NCBI GenBank assembly: GCA_018056545.1 | Contig: JAGPFL010000012.1 | Coordinates: forward strand, 1 to 32,407 | DNA: 32,407 bases | Direction of reading: 5' to 3' | Source: Syntrophobacterales bacterium | GTDB lineage: Bacteria > Desulfobacterota > Syntrophia > Syntrophales > UBA8958 | Shown here: positions 18,553 through 27,112 of the stretch, piece after piece | Numbering within the stretch: the first letter of the stretch is position 1 | Layout of the letters: every line of letters begins with the position of its first letter | Made by a program: the position numbers and the translations under genes | The notes under the pieces: model-generated | Seen by the model: the letters and a program-made list of their open reading frames with translations, nothing else | Told to the model about the DNA's origin: nothing | Databases searched by the model: none

Positions 18553-19555
18553 CCGGGGCAGCCGGGAAGTTCGGGAAGAAACCTTTTTCGGGCACGAGGG
18601 GATCAGATTCATCTATTCCCGCCTACGGGAAAACGCCCCCCTGATGTTCCGACTGACGACGAGTGCCAGGATGTCGCGGCTGCTGGCTTTCGTGAACTTC
18701 CATGACCTCCTCAACGAGAAGCTGAACGGTCGGCGCGCTTTTTTGAAAACCGCGGGGATCGATCCGGCGGAGTGCCTCGACGACGCCTGCCGTCTCGATT
18801 CCCCCCGGAAGGTTTTCGAAAGGAAGATCCGCTACTGGGATTGTCGTCCCCTGCCCCGGGACCCCGCCGTCGTGGTTTCCCCCTGCGACGCCCGGATGCT
18901 GATCGGTTCTTTCGACAGTGCTTCCGGATTCTTTCTTAAAGACAAGTTCTTTGTGTTTGAGGAACTTCTGGGACGGAACAAGAAAACCTGGCTGAAGACC
19001 CTGGCGGGAGGAGATTTTGCCGTCTTCCGCCTGACCCCCGACCGTTATCATTACAATCATACCCCCGTGGCGGGCCGGGTCGTGGACTTCTACACCATTC
19101 CCGGACGCTACCATGCCTGTCATCCCGAAGCGGTCGTCAGTCTTGTGACGCCATATGATAAGAATAAACGGGTGGTTACGATCATCGACACCGATGTCCC
19201 CGGCGGCACCGGCGCGGGCTTGGTGGCCATGGTCGAAGTCGTGGCGTTGATGATCGGAGAGATCGTCCAGTGTTACAGTGAGCGAAGATATGATGATCCG
19301 GTGCCGGTTGGTCCGGGGCTCTTCGTCCGGAAAGGCTGTCCGAAGAGCCTGTTCCGTCCCGGCAGCAGCACCGTCGTCTTGATCTTTCCCCGGGGTCGGG
19401 TCCGCTTCGCCGACGATCTGGTCTGGAATATGCGGCTTCCCGGCGTAAAGAGCGTTTTCAGCGAGGGGTTCTCTTTGCCCCTCGTCGAGACGGATGTCAA
19501 GGTCCGGGAGCTGATCGGGACGGCTCATCCAGTTCTTCAAGGAGATTCCGCGTGA
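18533..19555 (+). CDS. phosphatidylserine decarboxylase-like pyruvoyl enzyme
   Basis: The 340-residue product has the three catalytic elements of phosphatidylserine decarboxylase. Asp119 lies in VVSPCDARM (family SPxDG), His173 in RYHYNHTPVAG (family YHxxHxP), and the self-cleavage site is PGSST at residues 276-280 (family LGST, cut between Gly277 and Ser278 to make the pyruvoyl group). TIPGRYHACHPEAV also matches the family core. Canonical enzymes turn phosphatidylserine into phosphatidylethanolamine. No phosphatidylserine synthase gene is nearby, and the CDAR change at the Asp motif suggests another serine- or amino-acid-bearing lipid or small molecule. It overlaps the 819-aa gene by 20 bases, with GAGGAGAAG as ribosome site inside it. 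Confidence 0.85.
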   Translation: MSHQYIDRGSREVREETFFGHEGIRFIYSRLRENAPLMFRLTTSARMSRLLAFVNFHDLLNEKLNGRRAFLKTAGIDPAECLDDACRLDSPRKVFERKIRYWDCRPLPRDPAVVVSPCDARMLIGSFDSASGFFLKDKFFVFEELLGRNKKTWLKTLAGGDFAVFRLTPDRYHYNHTPVAGRVVDFYTIPGRYHACHPEAVVSLVTPYDKNKRVVTIIDTDVPGGTGAGLVAMVEVVALMIGEIVQCYSERRYDDPVPVGPGLFVRKGCPKSLFRPGSSTVVLIFPRGRVRFADDLVWNMRLPGVKSVFSEGFSLPLVETDVKVRELIGTAHPVLQGDSA

Positions 19556-19637
19556 CCGGAGCTCTCCCGTCCGTTCAGGCGGCAAGATATCGACAACTCG
19601 GGAATGAGATGAGAAAGCTATTGTTAAGGAGCCCCTT

Positions 19638-20045
19638 ATGAAGTCTGCACAGATCGAGTTCTTTCGCACGCTCCTCCTTGGGGAGCTCAATGCGCTGCGG
19701 CTTGCCGCCGGAAAAACCGTGAACGGCCTGCGGGACGGCGGCGGTAAGCTGGCTGATCCCCTCGATCGGGCGGCGGTGGAACTGGACCGACACATCGAAT
19801 TGTCCATCCGGGATCGAGAAAGAGCCGTCATGGAAGAAATAAAAGGGGCCCTGGCGAGGATGGACCGGGATGAATTTGGGATCTGTGACCGCTGCGGCCG
19901 GGACATCGGCGAAAAACGCCTGCGGGTGCGGCCCACCTGCCGTCTTTGCCTCATTTGTCAGGAGCGCCGGGAAATGAATGCCCGGCAGCCGTTTCCCGGG
20001 AAAGTGACGGGGTCGGGGAACGACATCGCCGGTTTCAGGGAGTGA
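19638..20045 (+). CDS. dksA: DksA/TraR-type zinc-finger transcription factor
   Basis: The 135-residue protein contains the DksA coiled-coil tip DPLDRAAVE (Asp40, Asp43) and a four-Cys zinc finger, CDRCGRDIG with a later CLIC (Cys83, Cys86, Cys104, Cys107). DksA binds RNA polymerase in the secondary channel and, with ppGpp, resets transcription during nutrient stress. The acidic tip needed for activity is present, so it is a DksA-like factor rather than only a TraR-type fragment. It is 82 bases after the PSD-like gene with AAGGAG ahead of the start, and may share its Pho-controlled transcript. Whether it is the organism's only DksA is unknown. Confidence 0.88.
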   Translation: MKSAQIEFFRTLLLGELNALRLAAGKTVNGLRDGGGKLADPLDRAAVELDRHIELSIRDRERAVMEEIKGALARMDRDEFGICDRCGRDIGEKRLRVRPTCRLCLICQERREMNARQPFPGKVTGSGNDIAGFRE

Positions 20046-20127
20046 AAGGTGACGACGGCGGAAATCAGGTTCTATGTGCGCCCGTACAGGATATGGACCC
20101 TTTGCTAACCATAAGGAAACACAAAAT

Positions 20128-21987
20128 ATGTTGACTCAGCAGGAAATACCGGCGGTCTCCTGTGCCCAGCCGGAAACGAAGATAAATCTTTATCTGTCCC
20201 ATCCGACCAGGGAGACAATAAAGGATGAAAAGAACTTTCTCGCTCTGGTGCAGCCCCGGCCGCACTTTCACCCGATAATCGACTTCTTTACGGGGATGAC
20301 CCTCGGTTATGAGGTGCTCTCCCGTGGAAACCCCCCTTTCGAAACGCCGGCGAAGATGTTTGCCGAGGCCAGGCGCCGGGGTCTGGCCTGGGAAATGGAA
20401 AAGGCGTGCCGCATTGCCGCCCTGAAGACCATCGCCGGCTTTCCCGGCGAACTGCGGGGGGCTACCTACTTCATCAATGTCAGCCCCGATTCTTTCAGTG
20501 ACCCCCGCTTTACGGATCGCTTTACCCAGAAGCGACTTGCCGAATACGGCCTGGACCAGCGGCAGATCGTCATCGAGATCACGGAGGAGAAATCTTTCGA
20601 AGACTATGAACGTTTCCAGAAACTGACGACTCACTATGTGAACCAGGGATTCAAGATCAGTCTCGACGATTTCGGTGCCGGATATTCGGGCCTTATCGCC
20701 CTTATCGCCTGCACCCCACACTATCTGAAGCTCGACATGGCCATTGTTCGTGACGTCCACAAGCACGATTACAAACAGAAACTTGTGAAGGCCATTGCCG
20801 CCTTTGCCGCCAGTGTCAACGCGAAGCTTATCGCCGAAGGTGTGGAAAGCTGGGAAGAGCTGGACGTTCTTGTGCGCTACGGGGTCCGTTACGCCCAAGG
20901 TTTTCTTTTCGGGCGGCCCTGGGAGACGCCCACCGGCCTATCCGGTACCCAGAAGACGAAAATCATGTCGCTGGTAAAGAAATACGACCAGACCAAGGCG
21001 GATCTCGATGAAAGGATCGGCAGTATGGTGGTCCGACCCATGACCATCAGGAGAAATAGTCTCCTCTGCCGGGACCTGGACGATCAGTTCAAGAAGGCAC
21101 CCCATCTGGATCACGTGGTGATCATCGATGAAGATCGGGTTTACGGCCTCATCACCCGGCAGCATTTCTATCTGGAAACCGGTGGTGCTTTTGGTTATCA
21201 GCTTTTCCAGAAGAAATTCGCAGATGTGATCTGCAAGCAACAGCCCTTGACGGTGCCGGACAAGATCACCGTCACCGCCCTGGCAAAACTGGCCATGGAC
21301 CGGTTTCAGGAGGACCTCTATGACCCCGTCCTGGTGGTGGATTGCCGGGGAGGGTTTGTCGGTTCCGTAACGATGAAGCAGGTCATCACCAAGGCCGTGG
21401 AATTGGAGGTGCGTTGCGCCATGGCGGCCAATCCGTTGACGAACCTTCCCGGCAACGAGGTGATCCGCCACTGGATCCACGATGCCCTCCTGAACGGTGA
21501 ATACACTATCATTTATGTCGATTTGGACAATTTCAAAGGCTTTAACGATTCATACGGCTTTCTTATGGGTGACGAACTCCTCCGCCTCACCGCCCGGATC
21601 CTGGGAGAAGGTGTGCCGACCATCCAGGAGGGGGCCAAGCTGGGCCATGTGGGGGGAGACGACTTTGTCATCGTCTGTCCCGGCCTCATCTCTGAGAGGA
21701 ACTTAGGTGATCTTTGCCGTTCTTTCGATCAGGCCAAACTCGAGTTGTTCAAGCTCGAACATGTGCAAAAGGGGTATTTCGAGATGGTGGATCGGCAAGG
21801 CCATCTCACTCAAGTGCCTCTGGTCACCATGAGTATGGCCGTCATCGACAGCCGCCGGGTCTGGAGCGACCCCCATCCCGCTCTCTTTTCCGAAGTGGCG
21901 GCCTCCCTGAAGAAGAAGGTAAAACAGCTTACCGGACAGACGGGGAGAAGCGCCTTCCTCTTCGAGCAACGCACCTATGGCATATAA
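20128..21987 (+). CDS. EAL-CBS-CBS-GGDEF cyclic-di-GMP signalling protein
   Basis: The protein has 619 residues from the ATG at 20128, chosen over 20074 because AAGGAAA precedes it. Residues 35-270 are an EAL phosphodiesterase with GYEVLSR (Glu62), NVSPDS, EITEE, DDFGAG (180-185), LKLD and AEGVE, all metal and catalytic positions kept. Residues 290-425 are a CBS pair (VRPMTIRRN, VVIIDEDRVYGLI, VLVVDCRGGFVG) that may bind an adenine nucleotide. Residues 435-615 are a GGDEF domain with DLDNFKGFN and GGDDF (509-513), likely still competent. It has no signal peptide or membrane segment, so it is cytoplasmic. It lies between the DksA gene and phoB, which suggests coupling of cyclic-di-GMP to phosphate or energy status. 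Confidence 0.92.
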   Translation: MLTQQEIPAVSCAQPETKINLYLSHPTRETIKDEKNFLALVQPRPHFHPIIDFFTGMTLGYEVLSRGNPPFETPAKMFAEARRRGLAWEMEKACRIAALKTIAGFPGELRGATYFINVSPDSFSDPRFTDRFTQKRLAEYGLDQRQIVIEITEEKSFEDYERFQKLTTHYVNQGFKISLDDFGAGYSGLIALIACTPHYLKLDMAIVRDVHKHDYKQKLVKAIAAFAASVNAKLIAEGVESWEELDVLVRYGVRYAQGFLFGRPWETPTGLSGTQKTKIMSLVKKYDQTKADLDERIGSMVVRPMTIRRNSLLCRDLDDQFKKAPHLDHVVIIDEDRVYGLITRQHFYLETGGAFGYQLFQKKFADVICKQQPLTVPDKITVTALAKLAMDRFQEDLYDPVLVVDCRGGFVGSVTMKQVITKAVELEVRCAMAANPLTNLPGNEVIRHWIHDALLNGEYTIIYVDLDNFKGFNDSYGFLMGDELLRLTARILGEGVPTIQEGAKLGHVGGDDFVIVCPGLISERNLGDLCRSFDQAKLELFKLEHVQKGYFEMVDRQGHLTQVPLVTMSMAVIDSRRVWSDPHPALFSEVAASLKKKVKQLTGQTGRSAFLFEQRTYGI

Positions 21988-22040
21988 AGAATAATTTTTC
22001 TTGCCAGGGGTCCCTTTCGCTTGAGATTCGATGTCTTACC

Positions 22041-22069
22041 TTGACATTATCATTTAACTCGGCGATGAT
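22041..22069 (+). promoter_or_regulatory. candidate sigma-70 promoter of phoB
   Basis: TTGACA (22041-22046), 17 bases, then GATGAT (22064-22069, 4 of 6), about 30 bases before the phoB start. No Pho box is apparent here, so phoB may be expressed at a basal level. Confidence 0.45.
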
Positions 22070-22098
22070 TCTGTCCGGAAAGAGGAGAAATTGTCGTC

Positions 22099-22809
22099 AT
22101 GAAAGCGAAGAAAATTCTGGTGGTAGATGATGAAAAGGATATCGCGGAGCTTATCGCCTTCAATCTCGAACAGGAAGGATTCTCCGTTTTCCGGGCTGGG
22201 GGCGGTGAGGAGGCCATGAGCCTGATCCGGAGCAAAGAGCCCGATTTGGTCATTCTGGATCTCATGATGCCCGGACTGAGCGGTTTCGATGTCTGCCGTC
22301 TGGTCCGCAAGAACGTGGCCACGGAAAACCTGCCCATCATCATGGTTACGGCCCGGGGGGAGAACCTGGACAAGGTCCTGGGTCTGGAGCTGGGGGCCGA
22401 CGATTACATCACCAAACCGTTCAGTGTCCGTGAACTTGTCGCGAGAGTGCGGGCTGTACTCCGACGCTCCGAGCGGCGTCCGCCACCGGAAGGAACGGAG
22501 TTTTTCTCTTGTCGCGATCTGGAAATCAATTATCTTTCCTATGAGGTGCGCCGGAAGGGGCAGAAGATCGACTTGGGTACAAAAGAACTGAAACTGTTGA
22601 TATTTCTTACAAAAAATCCCGGCCGTGTCTATTCACGGGATCAACTGCTCGAATATGTCTGGGGGGACGAGACCTTTGTGGAACCCCGAACGGTGGATGT
22701 CCATATCAGCAGGCTCCGGGCGGCCATTGAGGAGGACCGGGATCATCCGGAATTCATTCTCACCGTGCGGGGGTTGGGATACAAGTTCGTCGATCTGCAG
22801 ACCCGGTAG
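22099..22809 (+). CDS. phoB: phosphate regulon response regulator PhoB
   Basis: The 236-residue OmpR-family regulator has a receiver domain (Asp10-Asp11, phospho-Asp54 in VILDLMMPG, Thr in MVTARGE, Lys in YITKPFS) and a winged-helix DNA-binding domain (from about residue 135: LGTKELKLL, RDQLLEYVWGD, RTVDVHISRLR, VRGLGYKF). PhoB-like identity is supported by the pst-phoU-phoR operon next door and by the Pho boxes. It is unusual in being on the opposite strand to phoR and converging with arsC, rather than in a phoBR pair. It probably activates the promoters at 13116, 16035 and 29746. Confidence 0.92.
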   Translation: MKAKKILVVDDEKDIAELIAFNLEQEGFSVFRAGGGEEAMSLIRSKEPDLVILDLMMPGLSGFDVCRLVRKNVATENLPIIMVTARGENLDKVLGLELGADDYITKPFSVRELVARVRAVLRRSERRPPPEGTEFFSCRDLEINYLSYEVRRKGQKIDLGTKELKLLIFLTKNPGRVYSRDQLLEYVWGDETFVEPRTVDVHISRLRAAIEEDRDHPEFILTVRGLGYKFVDLQTR

Positions 22810-22892
22810 TTTTTCCAACCGCCGTTATGTTCGGATTTAATGCGTATCGTCGGCAAACCTCTCTTTCGATTTCCGAGCGAAAATCGCAATGA

Positions 22893-22917
22893 CTTGAAAT
22901 GTTATGGGTATTTCAAG
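22893..22917. repeat. perfect 8-bp hairpin between converging phoB and arsC
   Basis: CTTGAAAT and ATTTCAAG form a perfect stem around a 9-base loop. It is placed to end transcription from both sides, but lacks a T-run. Confidence 0.4.
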
Positions 22918-22952
22918 GATCGTGGTTTTCCTGGACGGCCGGGAATGAGACG

Positions 22953-23459
22953 TTATTTTGCGTGGCCGCGCACAAAGAGGGGTTCCGTGGCGAGCCAGGC
23001 CCGGATCTCGTCGCGGACCCGGCGGAAACAGTTCCGACGTTCTTCCGGTGTTCCCGTTGCCGCCGCCGGGTCGGGGAAGCCCCGGTGTATTTTTTTCGCT
23101 CCCCCGGGAAAGATCGGGCAGGTTTCACGGGCGCCGTCGCATACCGTAACGACCACATCGAAGTGTTGATCCCGGAGGGTATCCACGTGGCGGGATTGGT
23201 TTTGCGCGATGTCGATGCCGATTTCTTTCATGACGGCCACGGCGTCGGGATGGACGCCCCGGGGGTCCGTGCCGGCGCTGGCGGCTTCCCAATGCCCGCC
23301 GTGGAGAGCGCTGAGGAGGGCGGCGGCCATCTGGGAGCGACTGGAATTGTGGGTGCACAGAAAGAGGGCTTTTTTCTTGGGGACGAGTCCGCTGTGTTCG
23401 GGAACGGCGTCATCGCCGACGCTGTTGTTGTGGTTCTGTTTAAGTTGTCCCCTCGTCAT
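22953..23459 (-). CDS. arsC: arsenate reductase, thioredoxin-coupled LMW-PTP-type ArsC
   Basis: The 168-residue product has the low-molecular-weight phosphatase P-loop LFLCTHNSSRSQMA (Cys35, Arg41) and the two further redox Cys in VTVCDGARETCPIFPG (Cys107, Cys114), the Staphylococcus-type ArsC three-Cys relay. A FPDPAA motif and a FRRVRDEI C-terminus also match. It reduces arsenate to arsenite. The first 25 residues are a non-conserved extension. It begins 3 bases after the phoR stop, with GAAGGAGA inside the phoR end, so it is the last gene of the pst-phoU-phoR operon. Arsenate enters by phosphate carriers, so co-induction with Pst makes sense. No arsenite exporter (ArsB/Acr3) is in view. 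Confidence 0.9.
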   Translation of the reverse strand: MTRGQLKQNHNNSVGDDAVPEHSGLVPKKKALFLCTHNSSRSQMAAALLSALHGGHWEAASAGTDPRGVHPDAVAVMKEIGIDIAQNQSRHVDTLRDQHFDVVVTVCDGARETCPIFPGGAKKIHRGFPDPAAATGTPEERRNCFRRVRDEIRAWLATEPLFVRGHAK

Positions 23460-23462
23460 TGC

Positions 23463-25364
23463 TCACGTCTCCTTCGTCGTCGGGCCGGCAGGAAAAAATA
23501 GGGAAACCGTAGTCCCCTGGCCGAAGGTGCTCTCGATGTCCATCCGCCCGCCGTGGGCTGCCATGAGGTGCTTGACGATGGACAGTCCCAGACCGGTGCC
23601 GCCCAGCTCTCGAGAGCGGGTCTTGTCCACCCGATAGAAACGCTCGCCAAGGCGGGGGAGATCGCCTTTCGGTATCCCCGGCCCGGTATCGGTGACGCGG
23701 ATGACAACGAAACCCCTTTCCTGGTCGTTACCGCCGGAAAGGGTGGGGGCGACCGCGGTGCGTCCCGCTGATGCAATCCGACCATGTCTGGAGATTTGGG
23801 GGTCGCCGCCGGGGCCAGGGCCTTCTTTTTCCATATTATTTCCGACCGTTAGCTTTTGCGTGTCCGCCGTCACGGTGATTTTTCCCCCCACAGGGGTGTA
23901 TTTGACCGCATTGTCCAGGATATTGAGAAGCGCCTGGGCCGCCCGGTCCCGATCCGCCCGCAGGGGCGGGGTGGCCGGGGCGACGCGGGTGACGGCCTCG
24001 ATCTGCTTTTCCTGCAAGCGGGGATGAATCGTTTTCCAGACGTCGGCTATCAACTCTGCCGGGGTTACACTTTCCAGATGCAAACTTGTTTCCCCCGTCT
24101 CGATGTTGGAGAGGGTGAGGAGATCGTCCACCAGACGGTTGAGGCGCCGGGCGTTGGCGTGGATCGTCTGGAGAAATCTTTCCGTCTGGAGATCGTCACT
24201 GACGGCGCCGGGTTGCAGCAGTGTTTCCACATAGCCGATGATGGCCGTCAGGGGCGTCCTGATTTCGTGGGTCACGTTGGCCACGAAATCCATACGCATC
24301 CGCTCGAGCTGCTTGAGACGGGTGACGTCGTGAAAGACCATCATCACCTTTCCCGTGTCGTCGGGATAACCCTTGACGCTGGAGATATTCACTTCGAGTA
24401 CCAGGGGTTTTTCCTCTCCCAGGACAACTTCCTGGGTCAACGGGGTTCCTGTTTTACGGAAGAGGAGGAAGGCGTCATGGAGGGCGGCGCTGCGGAACAC
24501 CTCCAGGATGGTCTTGCCCAGGATTTCGTCCTGGCGGCGGCCGAGCATCCGGCGGAGACTGCGGTTGAACTGGTCGATGCGGTTGTCCCGGTCCAGGGTG
24601 AGGACCCCTTCCACCATCCCGGCGAAGGCCGCCTCGAGCTTGCTCTTTTCTTCTGTCGCCAGGCGGATCTTTTCCTCCTGCGCCGCAAGAATCAGATTGA
24701 TGTCTTTCGTCAGTTTGCCCAGTTCGTCCTCACTATCCGTCAAGAGCGGTGAGACCTTTTCCCCGGCACGGATCTTTGCCGTGAAATCCATCAATCTCCG
24801 GATCGGCGCGGAGATGTTACGGGCGAAAAAGAAGGCCAGCAGGAGGGAGGGAATCGCGATGATGAAGAGGGTCAGATATATGGAACGATAGAGATGCTCG
24901 ATGGATTGAGATACCTCCTCCAGGGAGTGGGCGAGACGGACGTAACCGCGGATAACCTTGCCGTCCCCTACGGCGACGGCGACATACAACATGTGCTGCC
25001 GGAGGGTCCGGCTGTAACGCACGGCGGTGCCCAGGCCGCGAATTCTTGCCTCCTGAACTTCAGGACGATTGAGGTGATTGTCCCATTTCTGCTCCTGTTG
25101 TGAGGAGTCCGCCAGCACCCGCCCGGCGGCGTCGATGACGGTGATCCGCGCCTGGGCGCCGGCAGCCATCTCTTTGGCCTTCTTCGTCAGTTCTTCCAGG
25201 GGCGTAAGGGCCATGATCCGGCCGTGACCGATCATCCTTTCCTTGACGCCCCGGGTGATGGTCTCGCGGATCTGGGGCGTCAAGAAGAATTCCATGACGG
25301 CGACAACCAAGATCACCAGGATCAAATAAGTGGCGAGTGTCTTGTAAAAAAGTCGGCCTTTCAC
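23463..25364 (-). CDS. phoR: phosphate regulon sensor histidine kinase PhoR with ATP-domain insertion
   Basis: The 633-residue membrane kinase has TM1 at residues 8-27, a periplasmic sensor region to about 158, TM2 at 160-180, a HAMP domain at 181-235, a PAS domain at 245-350, and a dimerisation helix with FVANVTHEIRTPL (His366). The ATP domain has the N-box LLNILDNAVKYTP (479-491), DTGPGIP, FYRVDKTRSRELGG and GTGLGLSIV. The PhoR assignment rests on the operon and the typical RELGGTGLGL stretch. Between the N-box and DTGPGIP there are about 50 extra residues (roughly 502-552), rich in Gly, Pro and charged residues, where most PhoR proteins have a short loop. It follows phoU by 90 bases and precedes arsC. 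Confidence 0.92.
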   Translation of the reverse strand: MKGRLFYKTLATYLILVILVVAVMEFFLTPQIRETITRGVKERMIGHGRIMALTPLEELTKKAKEMAAGAQARITVIDAAGRVLADSSQQEQKWDNHLNRPEVQEARIRGLGTAVRYSRTLRQHMLYVAVAVGDGKVIRGYVRLAHSLEEVSQSIEHLYRSIYLTLFIIAIPSLLLAFFFARNISAPIRRLMDFTAKIRAGEKVSPLLTDSEDELGKLTKDINLILAAQEEKIRLATEEKSKLEAAFAGMVEGVLTLDRDNRIDQFNRSLRRMLGRRQDEILGKTILEVFRSAALHDAFLLFRKTGTPLTQEVVLGEEKPLVLEVNISSVKGYPDDTGKVMMVFHDVTRLKQLERMRMDFVANVTHEIRTPLTAIIGYVETLLQPGAVSDDLQTERFLQTIHANARRLNRLVDDLLTLSNIETGETSLHLESVTPAELIADVWKTIHPRLQEKQIEAVTRVAPATPPLRADRDRAAQALLNILDNAVKYTPVGGKITVTADTQKLTVGNNMEKEGPGPGGDPQISRHGRIASAGRTAVAPTLSGGNDQERGFVVIRVTDTGPGIPKGDLPRLGERFYRVDKTRSRELGGTGLGLSIVKHLMAAHGGRMDIESTFGQGTTVSLFFPAGPTTKET

Positions 25365-25454
25365 CTTTCGATCTTACCTCATATCTCTCTTTCCCCCTTG
25401 TGCGGGAGCCGCCTTCCGGCAATGAAACGCGAAACTTTCTTCCGCGGCGATCGG

Positions 25455-26156
25455 TCAGTTCGAAGGGGCCTGCTCTTCGGCAGCGGGCCATTGGTGGCGG
25501 ACATTCTGGCCGGTGATCATGAAGACGACCATGTCGGCGATGCCCTTGGCGTGATCGGAGATCCGCTCCACCGTCTTGGAGATCTGCATGATGAGCAGCG
25601 CCCGGTGGATCGTCCGGGGGTCCTCCATCATGAAGGTTAGAAGCTCCCGGAAGATCTGTTCGTTGAGACTGTCCACCACCTCGTCCTCGCGGCGGACCTT
25701 GTTGGCCAGCTCCACGTCTTCACTGACCAGGGCGTCCAGGCTTTCCCGGATCATCGTCCGGGCGATCTCCGCCATCCGGGGGAGATCGATGTAGGGCTTC
25801 AGTTGGGGCTCCTCGTTAAGAAGGGCGACCTTTTCGCAGATCTTTACCGCCATGTCGCCGATCCGCTCCAGGTGACCGTTTATCTTGATGGCCGTGGTGA
25901 TGAAGCGGAGATCACGGGCGGCGGGCTGCCGGAGGGCAAGGAGGCGGATGCACTTTTCTTCCACTTCGTCGTCCAGTTTGTCGATTAGGGCGTCGTTGGC
26001 GATGACCTTCCGGGCCAGGTCGGTATCCCGGTCCAAAAGGGCCTGGATGCTGTCCTCGATCGCCTTTTGCGTCAGGGCGCTGAGGTAGAGGAGATTCTCC
26101 TTCACCTCCTGAAGATCCGTTTCGTACTGTTTGCTGGTGTGTCTTCTTTCTTCCAT
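25455..26156 (-). CDS. phoU: phosphate transport regulator PhoU
   Basis: The 233-residue helical protein has two PhoU repeats: AIEDSIQALLDRDTDLARKVIANDALIDKLDDEVEEKC with ARDLRFITTAIKINGHLERIGD, and the second with ELANKVRREDEVVDSLNEQIF followed by ISKTVERISDHAKGIADMVVF. PhoU links the Pst transporter to PhoR so that the kinase is held inactive when phosphate is abundant. The ATG at 26156 (MEERRHTSKQYE) with AAGGA 8 bases ahead is preferred to the TTG at 26198. It lies between pstB and phoR, exactly the context for that relay. Confidence 0.95.
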   Translation of the reverse strand: MEERRHTSKQYETDLQEVKENLLYLSALTQKAIEDSIQALLDRDTDLARKVIANDALIDKLDDEVEEKCIRLLALRQPAARDLRFITTAIKINGHLERIGDMAVKICEKVALLNEEPQLKPYIDLPRMAEIARTMIRESLDALVSEDVELANKVRREDEVVDSLNEQIFRELLTFMMEDPRTIHRALLIMQISKTVERISDHAKGIADMVVFMITGQNVRHQWPAAEEQAPSN

Positions 26157-26244
26157 TTCCGGTCCTTGAAAAAGTTGTTGCTGCAGGTGGTTGGTCAAAT
26201 CGTTCCGGCGGCTCTAATCATCGGTTGTGGAGGTTGTTTCTTGC

Positions 26245-27060
26245 TTATCCGAAGCGGCCGGTGATGTAGTCTTCCGTCTGTTTCACGTCGGGATTGGTAA
26301 AGATCTTTTCCGTGGCGTTGTATTCTATCAGCTTTCCCAGGTAGAAAAAACCCGTCGTGTCGGAGACCCGGGCGGCCTGCTGCATGTTATGGGTGACGAT
26401 GATGATGGTATATGTTTTTTTCAACTCGTCAATCAATTCTTCGATCTTGGCGGTGGAGATCGGGTCCAGGGCCGAGGTGGGCTCGTCCATGAGGAGGACG
26501 TCGGGTTTCATGGCGAGGGCCCGGGCGATGCAGAGACGCTGCTGTTGCCCCCCGGAGAGGGTCATGGCCGACCTCCCGAGGATGTCCTTCACCTCGTCCC
26601 AGAGGACGGCCTGGCGTAGGCTTTGCTCCGCCAGGGCTTCGAGCTCCGCCTTGCCGCTGACGCCTGCCAGGCGCGGGCCGTAGGTGATGTTGTTGAAGAT
26701 CGACTTGGGAAAGGGGTTGGGCTTCTGGAAGACCATGCCGATGCGGCGGCGGACCTCCACGGGATCGATTTCCGGGGCGTAGATGTTCATCCCTTCGAAG
26801 AGGACCTCTCCTTCCACCCGTGCCCCGTCGATGAGGTCGTTCATTCGGTTGAGGAGCCTAAGCAGCGTGGACTTGCCGCATCCCGAAGGTCCGATGAGGG
26901 CGGTCACCCGATTTTTCTCGAAGTCCATGGAGATATCCGTCAAGGCCTGGAAGGCGCCGTAATAGAAATTTACCCTTCTGGTTTTGACGATGATGTTGTC
27001 GCTGCCGAAGTCGTCGTTATGGCTGTTGCCGACGTCACGGTTGTTTGCTCGCTGTTTCAT
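26245..27060 (-). CDS. pstB: phosphate ABC transporter ATP-binding protein PstB
   Basis: The 271-residue product has Walker [10 protein letters not shown], the Q-loop in [12 protein letters not shown], signature [15 protein letters not shown], Walker [14 protein letters not shown] and the switch His in VTHNM. The VFQKPNPFP and [20 protein letters not shown] stretches are specific to PstB. It energises phosphate uptake through PstC-PstA. A short polar extension of about 20 residues precedes the first strand. It lies 52 bases after pstA, and phoU follows by 88 bases. Confidence 0.97.
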   Translation of the reverse strand: MKQRANNRDVGNSHNDDFGSDNIIVKTRRVNFYYGAFQALTDISMDFEKNRVTALIGPSGCGKSTLLRLLNRMNDLIDGARVEGEVLFEGMNIYAPEIDPVEVRRRIGMVFQKPNPFPKSIFNNITYGPRLAGVSGKAELEALAEQSLRQAVLWDEVKDILGRSAMTLSGGQQQRLCIARALAMKPDVLLMDEPTSALDPISTAKIEELIDELKKTYTIIIVTHNMQQAARVSDTTGFFYLGKLIEYNATEKIFTNPDVKQTEDYITGRFG

Positions 27061-27112
27061 AGTCTATTGCTCTTTTTTGTAATGACCATATACGTTTCCC
27101 CGGCGGTTTGCG

